Assembly: GCA_022592435.1 (NCBI GenBank)
Contig: JABYQS010000952.1
Span: 1 to 10,693, forward strand
DNA: 10,693 nucleotides
Reading direction: 5' to 3'
Source of the DNA: Cerioporus squamosus
Taxonomy: Eukaryota; Basidiomycota; Agaricomycetes; Polyporales; Polyporaceae
Part shown: positions 1 through 7,713 of the stretch, piece after piece
Numbering within the stretch: position 1 is the first letter of the stretch
Layout of the letters: each line of letters starts with the position of its first letter
Notes under the pieces: model-generated
What the model was told of the DNA's origin: nothing
Seen by the model: the letters and a program-made list of their open reading frames with translations, nothing else
The model's database searches: none
Translations under genes and position numbers: made by a program

Positions 1-2
1 CG

Positions 3-92
3 AGCGCGCAGCGACTCTCACAGGCAGTGCACGCGGGATGGCACCCGGACGCCCTCTTCACGTCTGACCGTTACCCTGGGCGGAAGTTGTAG
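3..92 (+). CDS. possible 3' end of an upstream gene (5' partial)
   Basis: One frame is open from the left edge to a TAG at 90-92 and gives about 29 residues of ordinary protein-like composition, including AVHAGWHPDALF and SDRYPGRKL before the stop. The mix of His, Trp, Asp, Tyr and Gly is unlike the Arg/Ser-rich shadow frames nearby, which is the only support. The other + frames are also open for part of this stretch, so chance cannot be excluded. No family is recognised. The remainder of the gene would lie to the left of the window. Confidence 0.35.
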   Translation, partial: SAQRLSQAVHAGWHPDALFTSDRYPGRKL

Positions 93-1002
93 GTTAGACG
101 GGACTCTCATGGTCTGGACTGGTTGTCGCTAGTGAGTACAAACCCTATGTCTCATGTGAGGTATACACGACTTACCAATCTCTCCGCCACGTTCCTGGCG
201 CAATTAGGACGCGACAGCGACCTGATACCATTGACAGTTGTTAGGTCGAAACCGTCAGCTTTCCGGCTTTCATACCCTTTGCCGTCGATTGTGATCCTTT
301 GTCAGGTTCGCACGCTCGGCAGCAGCAGTGCATTTATCTTCTGCACGCCGAGTCGCCGGGTGTTGGCGGTCGACCGGCCGACTAACCACCCCTCCTCTCG
401 CCGCGCCTAGCCGTAGTCGATTGCATTCCAGGGTCTACGGCTTCCGTGGGTTCAAGCTGTTCCGTTTCAGTCTCGGACGCCGACAGCCTTGTTCTTTGGA
501 TTGTGCGCGTCAGATGACGAGCGGAACGCCGGATGCATCTCAGGCCAATCGTTACGTTACGGAGGCCTTTAAAACTGCATCTCCACCTATTCGGAACGAC
601 TGCGCGTCTGCCGCCTGCTACCATGTATCAGCACCATATACACACATCGGAGCGCTCTTGATAAGACGACGAGTCTCTGCGGCCAGAGAGGACTTCTCCG
701 ACGTTGTACTTACATGTGGCTACCCTCAAACGATCGCCTCTTGTCCGTTAACGTACGTAGCTATGTCATCCTCTTCGGTTCTATATACTGCCATGCTCGC
801 CAGCAAACCTGACTAAGTCTACGATAGACCCATCTGATCTTCGTCATCTCAGGCTGCATTGACTCATAGTAGCACAGAGTAACACACCATTGCCTCATGA
901 TCAAGTAGGGCCGAGCGGGTAGACGCGCTCAAAATGAACGCATTGCATCTCGGAGGTGACTAGGGGGTGAGTCCAAGTCCTGAGCTGAGCTGTCGAGTCG
1001 AA
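93..1002. other. 910-bp stretch with no supported gene
   Basis: I find no convincing gene here. The + strand has a 162-codon open frame at 328-816, but its first half is Arg/Ser-rich like a shadow frame, it matches no family I know, and opposing frames are also open. Its second half, from an ATG at 514, has a more normal composition, so a small unrecognised gene is not ruled out. No RNA gene, repeat or mobile-element end was seen. Confidence 0.4.
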
Positions 1003-1439
1003 ATGAGTCAAACGAAGCGAATCGGTTTCATGCGATATTGCACGGACGGCAGAAGACGATCGCGACAGACCGTTGGTTTTGTCAACACATCTTCGCCCTT
1101 GCCTCCACCCTTCGCCAGTGGAAGCTATCCAGGTTCACCATCGTCGAGTGATATCACGTCACTGAGGGTTTTTGCTGCCTAACCTCATGTACCAGGACAG
1201 TACGGGCTCTTTTTTTTGCCTTATCATGATATCTCAGCGATCGGGCCATCGCGACAAGTACAGGACCTCCGAGTCGCCGCTGCACATGGTGACGAACACA
1301 CAACTTCGATGTGAAGGTATGTCTGAGTGGCCTTGGAACGCCGTTTTTACCGCAGCAGCCGGGAGCCCTCAACCCTAAACCCTCAGGGCTGGTTGTGCTC
1401 GTCCCAGCACCGAATGTCAAGCCCATAAAGACAGCGTAA
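1003..1439 (+). CDS. weak candidate for a small spliced gene (98 aa, unrecognised)
   Basis: A three-exon reading is possible: 1003-1167, 1238-1316 and 1387-1439. The second intron (1317-1386, 70 nt) is good: GTATGT donor, CCTAAAC branch site and CTCAG acceptor, and the phase is kept, giving a Val/Pro-rich tail that ends at TAA 1437-1439. The first intron (1168-1237) has a poor GTTTTT donor but a T-rich tract and CTCAG acceptor. The first exon carries a Ser/Pro-rich segment (SGSYPGSPSSSD). An alternative donor at 1149 puts the second exon in another frame that stops near 1314. No family is recognised. It could be a real small gene, the 3' end of a larger one, or chance. Confidence 0.25.
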
Positions 1440-1520
1440 TACGCGTACGTGCACGCTTGGCGGCCATAGGAATCCCCCCCAAGGACTGTCTTTCATCCTC
1501 CCGACCTCAGAGGAAAACTC

Positions 1521-2792
1521 ATGTCAGGTATGCACTCCGACCACGTCATCTCGCGGGCGTCCATTGCTCATGACACGCTTTGAATCCTCAGGCAGCGAAC
1601 ATTCGAACCGCTTCCCTCGACCGCACCGATACCCTCAGTGTGTATATATAGGGAAACGGTCCCCGTCCCTACAAGTACAGATGGGTATGGAGAGGCAGGA
1701 ACAGAGGCTCCGTTACATCGCCGTAGGTCCTGCCTGGTTACAGATGAGTCGCAACATCTCTCATCAAATCCGACCTTGTTTACAGGCCATAACCCGGCAA
1801 ACGTGCCGCAAGCACGGCGTGGATCTCTACGTCCGTTATTGTGACCACGATATCAACCAGTTGCTGACAATTAGGGACGAGGTACCGTCGACCCCTAGAC
1901 CTCTTGAGCACGGTCATCAACTGAGTACTCACCACAGGTTATCAAAGAGATACCGGAGCTTCGGGAGTACGAGGAAGGCTGGCCGGTGCTCTTCTATCTG
2001 AAGGTCATCATGCACGACCACGGCGGGCATACCCCGGGCAATCATGGCAAATGGAAGAGACGGGTTCTTGATGAGGTATTGGTCTTATACGCAACAGTGA
2101 ACTGTTACCTTGCTCATGTGCGTCGTCATAGAACCGTCCTGTGGGCTCGAGTTCGCCTGCGCAAAAACGTCGGAGGATATTCAAGCCGTCTGGTGCTCCC
2201 AGAATCGCCCCAGGACTCTTGCGAGACACAGCCCATGGTGCCTCTCTCAACAACACATCTTCCGAGATACTGCGAACTCAAGGCACAGAGGCTTCCCGCC
2301 CTAGTGCGACGAGCGGAGTGGGCAAAGACGGAGATGTGATCATCATCAGTGACGACGAAGACTCAGTCCCACAGGTACACATGCCCGAGTGCTTCCACCA
2401 TGACGAGCTACTGATCGGTGTCTGCCACTTCTATCCAGAGTAAGAGCGGCTCTACCGCCCCGTCTTCTTCGCTGTTGCGCTGCTCTTCTCAGGCTACCCT
2501 CTGCAGCCCCGGACCAAGCTCCTCGTCGTCTTCATCTTCGGACTACGGGGCCAAGACACCTCGCTCGATCATGGACATGCTCATCTCGGGCGGTATCCCT
2601 CACACCGATGCACAACATCTCGCCCGACTTCTTGCATCGATGGGAGTCGTCACCAGAGAGTATCTGGGCACCCTGGCTCGGATGAAGTCGCGCGACGTGT
2701 GGTTGCTCGAGCTGTGTGGACAGCAAAGAATTAGCGAGATACAGATGAGGATTCTGCGCGACATTCTCGAGGAACTCGTTGCGGAGCAGTAG
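1521..2792 (+). CDS. unrecognised nuclear-type protein with SIM-like motif, Ser-rich linker and helical C-terminus (322 aa, 6 exons)
   Basis: Function unknown. Exons by splice signals and frame: 1521-1527, 1592-1722, 1786-1881, 1938-2075, 2132-2374 and 2439-2792, giving 969 nt with phase kept throughout. Introns are 56-64 nt; examples are 1882-1937 (GTACCG..CACAG) and 2375-2438 (GTACAC, CTGAT branch, CCAG). Residues 47-124 form a charged segment (VIKEIPELREYEEGWP at 79-94). A basic cluster QKRRR lies at 135-139. Residues 193-201 read VIIISDDED, a hydrophobic run followed by acidic residues as in SUMO-interacting motifs. Residues 206-239 are Ser-rich and about 247-322 look helical, ending LRDILEELVAEQ. 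The first two exons are least certain: ATG at 1681, 31 nt after a TATATATA at 1643-1650, is an alternative start that removes them. The C-terminus recalls small helical modules of other basidiomycete proteins, but I cannot name a family. Confidence 0.75.
2336..2362 (+). other. SUMO-interacting-like motif, codons 193-201 of the 322-aa protein
   Basis: The codons read VIIISDDED: four beta-branched or aliphatic residues followed by Ser and acidic residues. This matches the general SIM pattern of a hydrophobic core beside an acidic or phosphorylatable patch. It lies in a low-complexity region, where such motifs usually act. SUMO binding is inferred from the pattern only. Confidence 0.5.
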
Positions 2793-2895
2793 AGGTGGAT
2801 TGTTCAGGGTCGAGCTCCTGGCTCTGCCCTTGTCGTACATAATCATATAACTCGTACTTGGCCGTGGTTGCTGCGTGCAAGGTCTGTTCGTCCAC

Positions 2896-2900
2896 AAAAA
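2896..2900 (-). terminator. RNA polymerase III T5 terminator of the tRNA-Pro gene
   Basis: Reading the minus strand past the 3' end of the tRNA at 2930, the first run of five T residues is at 2900-2896, about 30 nt downstream. Pol III terminates in such runs on the non-template strand. No run of four or more T comes earlier. Confidence 0.75.
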
Positions 2901-2929
2901 GTAACAGCGTTCAATTGCCATCTCCCAAG

Positions 2930-3035
2930 GGCCTGGCCGGGAATTGAACCCGGGACCTCCTCCATATCACGTAATCACTCGGGTTTGCACCGAGAACCAC
3001 CCTAAGAAGGAATCATACTACTAGACCACCAGGCC
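2930..3035 (-). tRNA. tRNA-Pro(AGG) with a 35-nt intron
   Basis: The minus strand folds into a full cloverleaf. Acceptor arm GGCCTGG (3035-3029) pairs with CCAGGCC (2936-2930). Anticodon stem CCTTC pairs with GGAGG (one G-U pair). The anticodon loop is TTAGGGT with anticodon AGG at 3003-3001. The T arm is CCGGG-TTCAATT-CCCGG. The intron is 2999-2965, one base 3' of the anticodon, the usual eukaryotic nuclear position. Removing it leaves 71 nt without the CCA tail, which is added later. Internal Pol III promoters are visible: A box near 3028-3017 (TGGTCTAGTAGT) and B box at 2950-2940 (GGTTCAATTCC). The intron can form a small hairpin, CTCGG with CCGAG. AGG, modified to IGG, reads CCU/CCC/CCA proline codons. 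The gene points away from ARP8, with about 178 bp between the tRNA 5' end and the ARP8 start codon. Confidence 0.95.
2965..2999 (-). other. tRNA-Pro intron
   Basis: This 35-nt insertion lies between positions 37 and 38 of the tRNA, the canonical site for the nuclear tRNA splicing endonuclease. It carries an internal stem of CTCGG and CCGAG around a seven-base loop. A T at either edge makes the exact boundary ambiguous by one base. Confidence 0.9.
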
Positions 3036-3213
3036 ACGCTGTCTATGAGGTTGGTAGCGAACATCACTACTTAGGAGTACTCCGAGGAGCAGAGGGTATC
3101 CGCCAGCGTCCGTATGTTGACTTCTGGATTGATCGCCGTCGAATGAATGGCTTCCACTCTTTCCCCTCCACTCATCTGCGTCGGTGTCTCGTGCATGTCA
3201 AGGACCGACTGGA

Positions 3214-6200
3214 ATGCCTCGCGGGATCCCCAATGCCAAACGAGATGAATCAGCGCTGCGCTACACATCCTTCCATGTGCCCTTGGCGTACGTCCTGGAC
3301 ACTCGCTTGTTCGTACGCGATATGTAGTGGTTTCTGACAATATATATCCAGACCGAACCCAAAGCACGTTGGGTCGACGTATCTAAAGTCAGACTCGCAA
3401 ACATTATGGGCGAGGAATGCCGTTCGTGCACACAGGACTCGGAACGTGCTGGATGAGACTGGTGCTGCCACTCCTACTGAGGTGCGTTGCAAGCTCTGTC
3501 TCACCACATCTCACCCTCACGCGTATGCAAGACTCGGAGAGGGGCGAAGGTTATTGTCCTCCATCCAGGTTCCCGTTTCCTACGAATAGGACGCGCCTCA
3601 GACGTCACGCCCCTCACCGTCCCAAATGTAATCGCGCGGAAACAGAACACTCCAGTATCCCCACAGAAGTATCTCCCCGGTATCTCGCGGCCACGCGAAG
3701 ACAGGAGGAGGTCCAAGCCCTCTATAACGCCTCCGGCTGGAGATGAGTACGCCGTGAATTTAGCTTCAGATGATCCTGTACGTGGACAGTGCTATGTCCC
3801 CATGAATGCAAGGAAAGTTGAGTGCGACATCAATCCAGTTCGACGCAAAGGTCGCTGCAATCACTGTCTCCCTACGTGACCGCATGCGCTTCTACAAGTT
3901 GCGTGTCACGACGAATGCCGCAGGAGTCGCGACAGCGTTTAATGAGCAGTTCAAGCCTGAGAAGATACCCGAGGCCAACGATCCATACCACGTCGACTGG
4001 ATCACCTCCTCAGATGAGCCATACCTTGTGGGTGAGAAGGCTCTCCGCCTAGCGAACCCGGAAGATATGGGCTATGCCGTGAGGTGGCCTATCTATGGCG
4101 GGAACTTCAACACGCGCGATTACCCCTCACCTCAACTCATCCTCAGCGACATTGAGGCTATCCTGCGAGAGTCCTTGCGAATGAAGGACATCGAGCCTAG
4201 CATGTACAAGGTCAGTAATAGACCAGACTCGGTCCGGTTTCCGTCCTAATCGCTGTATGCAGGAATATTCGGTCGTCCTAGTCATCCCGGACTACTATGA
4301 CCGCCTATATGTCGAAGGTCTATCAAGGCTGTTGCTCATCGACATGGGCTTCAAGCAGATTTGTGCTCAGCAAGTACTGACCTTCACGAACATTTATCAT
4401 ATGTCGGCTGACGTTGTTCCACAGGAATCACTCGCCGCGACCTACGGAGCTGGAATATCTAATGCGTGCGTCGTCGACATGGGCGCAGTGAAGACGAGCA
4501 TTGCCTGTGTCGATGACGGTCTGGTTATCGCTGATACGAGGTATGAAGTGTGCGGCGCATGGCGAGTAATGAATGGTCACTGAACTTAAGCTGCGACAGA
4601 ATGGTGCTCAGCATGGGCGGGAACGATATCACCGAGTTCCTCTACGTCTTGCTGGAGAAGATAGGTTTCCCGTACAGCGACTGCGACCTTGCTCGATCGT
4701 ATGATTGGAATGTCATGGAGGAACTCAAGGCACGACTATGTACGTTGGCGGAGGTGAGTCGAACCAGCCGGTCTACGTATGATTCCTGCTCACCCCCAAC
4801 GAAGGGCGACGTGGCACTTAACCTGTATGACTTCTCAGTGCGGCGACCCGGGAAGCAGACCGAGAAGTACGGTCTTCGCGCATATGACGAGATCATCCTC
4901 GCCCCTATGGCAAGTACCTACCCTACTTTGTTGCCGTCCTCTTCCTCATACGCTCTTCTGCAGTGCCTCTTCGAGCCTCGTGTGATTGAATTCGAGCAGA
5001 AGAGAGCTGGGATGCGGTTTCTGATGCGTGCACCAGACATGGGGGAGGAGATGGTTGAGCAAAGTGCCGACAAGTTCTCCGAGAGATACGTGCGTCATCG
5101 CTCGCCCGACTGGCTGTGGCTTGCCGTATGCTCATTGCGCTGCAGACACAAGCCATGATGATCTCCACCCAACACCTCTTCCCGGTCTTGCCCCCGCCTA
5201 TCACCCTCGACCACGCGCCACCAATGGCTACCCCTCCGCTTCAGACTCCTGCGACGACAGAGGGACAATCCCTCACTGTAACTCCTAAACCGGCTGCGAG
5301 TAGTAAGTGCGAACTTGTCGCGATGGCACGCTCTCTCACCCGTCTTCCGCCAGGTTCTGCCACAACCCCGGTAACACCTGCTGCTGAGGGGACTCCTGCA
5401 CCTGCCAACGACTCGAAAGAAGTCAAAGATGAAGATATTGAGATGGCAGACGCGACGTCCGCCGACAAGACTGACACTGGCGAGAAGGAGTCTGCGGAGC
5501 CAGGCAAGGAGAACGCTGAAGACGACAAGGATTCGTCAGACAAGGGCAAGGGCAAGGAGGCAGACAAGCCCGTCGAGGTCATCGATGTCGACGAGCTCGA
5601 CCCCAAGGCGCTCGCCGCCCCCGCTGTACCAGCACAGGCACATCATCCCCCGATCCCGGTGTCCATGTCCTATGGCGCGTTTAACATCGATGTCAGCTTC
5701 GAGGCAAGCAAGCTCCCGCTCGATGTCGCGATCTTCAACAGCGCGCGGGCGGCCGGAGGAGACGAGAAGATTCGGAAGTATCTCCAGGCGGTCCTGGTCA
5801 TCGGCGGGACCGCACTGGTTCCTGGAATGGCGCATGCGCTCGAGAGCAGGTGTGGGCTGGACCTCTGGTAATCTGGTCGCTGGTGCATATACTGAGTGAT
5901 CGGTCCAGGCTGCAGGCTATTGCAACCCCGCTCGTGCCCAACATGGAGAAGGTCCAGATTATCCCGCCTCCCAAGGACGTCGACCCCCGTGTACTCGCTT
6001 GGAAGGGTGCCGCGGTACTGGGAAAAATGGACGGTGTCGCCGACCTCTGGGTGACCCCAGCGGACTGGGTGAGTGCCTGTTCTGTCATGTCCGGGTTCCT
6101 GATCTTCCTCTCCGTCTTTCATCGTATATCCCCTCCGCTCGTACCCTAATCCCGGAGAGCATTTTCGACGCCAAGTCCATCTTCCCTCTTTTCTGCTCGG

Positions 6201-6322
6201 GCTCTCCGCCGTCCCACACCTCCGGCGGCCTGTGTCTGTTCACATGTGCTGACGATATCTCTTTTCTTCCGCAGGAGATCTTCGGCATGCGCGCCTTGAA
6301 GGAGCGGTGCTTCTACCTTTGA
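3214..6322 (+). CDS. ARP8: actin-related protein 8, INO80 chromatin-remodelling subunit (764 aa, 13 exons)
   Basis: Arp8 belongs to the actin/Arp4/Arp8 module that sits on the HSA region of the Ino80 ATPase and helps the complex engage linker DNA and nucleosomes in the nucleus. Exons: 3214-3287, 3352-3481, 3532-3777, 3839-4210, 4263-4373, 4425-4540, 4600-4753, 4805-4909, 4964-5089, 5146-5302, 5354-5849, 5909-6068, 6275-6322 (2295 nt, phase kept). Diagnostic segments: YTSFHVP (17-23), STYLKSDSQTLWARN (33-47), the first actin-fold loop VIVLHPGSRFLRIGRASD (75-92), SLRDRMRFYKLRVT in exon 4, phosphate-loop DMG (329-331), GGNDITEF (356-363), VIGGTALVPG (679-688) and C-terminal KERCFYL. Human Arp8 is about 624 aa and yeast about 881 aa, so 764 fits. 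An Arp8-type insert, acidic and Lys-rich, lies at about 550-613. The start gives MPRG.. and the frame entering exon 2; other nearby ATGs do not. Introns are 50-64 nt except the last (206 nt); intron 8 is GC-AG. The tRNA lies head-to-head upstream. Confidence 0.95.
4910..4963 (+). other. GC-AG intron 8 of ARP8
   Basis: The donor is ATG|GCAAGT and the acceptor is CTTCTGCAG|TGC. Removing these 54 nt joins DEIILAPM to CLFEPRVIEF, the continuity expected in Arp8 proteins. No GT donor in the vicinity gives the same junction. The rest of the donor (AAGT) matches U1 perfectly, as is common for GC-AG introns. The intron has no stop in the coding frame, so retention would add 18 residues. Confidence 0.85.
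5410..5601 (+). other. acidic, Lys-rich insert of Arp8 with SIM-like motif (residues 550-613)
   Basis: This part of exon 11 codes for a low-complexity segment dominated by Asp, Glu, Lys, Ala and Ser, lying between actin-fold strands where Arp8 proteins carry a variable insertion. It ends with PVEVIDVDELD (603-613), a hydrophobic core beside acidic residues that resembles a SUMO-interacting motif. The segment is expected to be disordered. SUMO binding is only inferred. Confidence 0.7.
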
Positions 6323-6479
6323 GCATGCCCTTCTTGGTGCATGTGGCCCGGACGTTCACCGCTCGTGGCGCGTGCGTCCGACGAGGTGCCGTCCCGGTTC
6401 TTGGACGTCGATGATATGTTATGCGCGCGCCTGCGTGCGACTTGTGACTACTCAGAGCGCAATGACAAATGATGAACTT

Positions 6480-7112
6480 TGCATCTGCATTGGACCCGTC
6501 TGTGCGGTTTTGCCCCAGCGTCCAACGACGAGACATACAACCTCCGACGGTTGGCAGCGAGGATCATCGTCATTCCGGATGGCTGAGCCGGGATGGCGTC
6601 TGCACGATGGACCTGGTGTGCCTGGGCAACATGCAGACCTCAGGCCTCAGGTTCAGTGACTTATTGGACATAAGTATTCAGGACGTGCGGAGAAGAGTGC
6701 CAGTTCACTAACATCCTGACATCCTGCAGAAATGCTGAGAAACTCAACTTCGAGTTCCACTAGATGTTCTGTTCCGCGATTCGCGCGGCATAGAGTTCGC
6801 CAACACAAGCGGGTGCGGCCTCGAACGAGAGGGTCTAGGACATGCGGACATAATGATACACGAGGGGCGTATCCTGCAAGACTCCTGTGCGAGTATGGTC
6901 CTTAGAGACTGCAAGGTATGGAAGGATGGTTCCAGCTCGCAGGTGCGCTCGTTATCCGCTGTCCCCGCTGCATGGGAATGCAGGTGTGGCCATGCGTCAT
7001 GAGGCCATCTATCGCAGCCGGTATCGATCGGTGCTTGCGCGAGACGCATACATGCGGACGTCCTGAGCTGTCCTTGGATCTCGGAGAACAGAGGCTCAGA
7101 ACGGGGTATTGA
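6480..7112 (+). pseudogene. possible unrecognised gene or gene relic downstream of ARP8
   Basis: Several + strand segments in order look like protein but lie in different frames. One at 6512-6583 includes SNDETYNLRRLAARIIVIPD. One at 6583-6673 includes MDLVCLGNMQTSGLRFSDLL. One at 6739 to about 6950 includes LDVLFRDSRGIEFANTSG and ADIMIHEGRILQDSC. A spliced reading is possible: a donor near 6568 with an acceptor before ACCTCAGG, then donor GTATTC at 6674 with an acceptor at 6729 or 6739. Acceptor CCTGCAG at 6729 has CTAAC and CTGAC branch-like sites, but it leads into the wrong frame for the best downstream segment; that frame needs the weaker CTGAG at 6739. Alternatively, a one-base shift at about 6583 joins the first two segments directly, as in a decaying gene. 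No family is recognised, and all three frames are partly open, so chance remains possible. Confidence 0.28.
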
Positions 7113-7713
7113 TGCGCGCGGTTCCTCGAGGCCCTGAATTGTATTGTCGTCAAGGCGTGGTCATGGTCGTGAATAAGGTTGAATCGGATGAACCACCCAT
7201 ACGGTACGGGGACCGGGGGTGGACATGCAGCGGAAGATGCTTCGAAGCTTCGAAGGACAGCAAGGCACGGCAACGCAGCAGTTGCATGCGCATGGCAAGA
7301 GGTCTTCTCATGGTTCATGCGATCGGACAGATGGACAGCATCCGGACAGGTGGATGGCAAGAAGTCAATGATGCAATGAGGATGCGCGCGAGGAGTGGTC
7401 TACAGAACATGCGGCAGAAGACGGCAAGATGAGGAGAGGGCTATGGACGAGTGTATTTAGCTATACAAGGGATGCAAGGGAGTTAAGACGAGACGCTACA
7501 TATCACAAGGCCGATGTGCAGGGAGAGAGAAGGGGGATACTAAACAGCTGATCGAAAACGAGGCGTGAATGCGACATGGATCGAAGAGGTTGCAGCCCAG
7601 AACATTATCATGTACAGTAGGCGATTGCGTTGAAGGGCTGGGGGACAAATGCGTGATGTATGCGACACAAGGCAAGGACGTTCAAACGAAAAGCAGCGGC
7701 GAACCACGGTGGA
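7113..7713. other. 601-bp stretch, probable 3' UTR/intergenic, no supported gene
   Basis: This lies between the uncertain + strand region and the stop codon of the RING gene on the minus strand, and it must include that gene's 3' untranslated region. The + strand is purine-rich in its middle and right part. Short open frames exist on both strands (for example + 7179-7379 and - 6902-7360), but they read as Arg/His/Cys-rich shadows. The only distinct structure is the palindrome at 7240-7255. Confidence 0.45.
7240..7255. repeat. 16-bp perfect palindrome
   Basis: CTTCGAAGCTTCGAAG equals its own reverse complement. It is built of two CTTCGAAG units, each itself a palindrome, in direct contact. 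It lies in a stretch with no supported gene. It could be a dimeric protein-binding site or a chance repeat. Confidence 0.6.

Noticed and set aside
328..816. 162-codon open frame on the + strand
   Set aside because: Arg/Ser-rich first half, no recognisable family, opposing frames also open; one frame of this length is expected by chance in a window of this size.
1373..1383. Telomere-like CCCTAAACCCT
   Set aside because: Only one and a half units, and it overlaps the branch site of a probable intron; not a telomeric array.
1643..1650. TATATATA as a promoter TATA box
   Set aside because: It lies inside exon 2 of the favoured model; kept only as support for an alternative start at 1681, not as a separate feature.
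4550..5158. Apparently continuous 202-codon frame across several ARP8 exons
   Set aside because: It reads through two stop-free introns (4754-4804 and 4910-4963); removing them restores Arp8 continuity, so the single-exon reading is wrong.
5241..5606. Ser-rich 121-codon open frame on the minus strand
   Set aside because: It is the antisense of the acidic, Lys-rich Arp8 insert; its composition follows from the opposite coding strand.
6069..6274. Extra coding exon inside the 206-nt last ARP8 intron, where a frame in phase with the final exon is open
   Set aside because: Direct joining of ADW to EIFGMRALKERCFYL matches the conserved Arp8 C-terminus, and the donor GTGAGT and acceptor TTCCGCAG are strong.
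6902..7360. 152-codon open frame on the minus strand
   Set aside because: His/Cys/Pro/Arg-rich without any motif, and it overlaps better + strand segments; read as a shadow.
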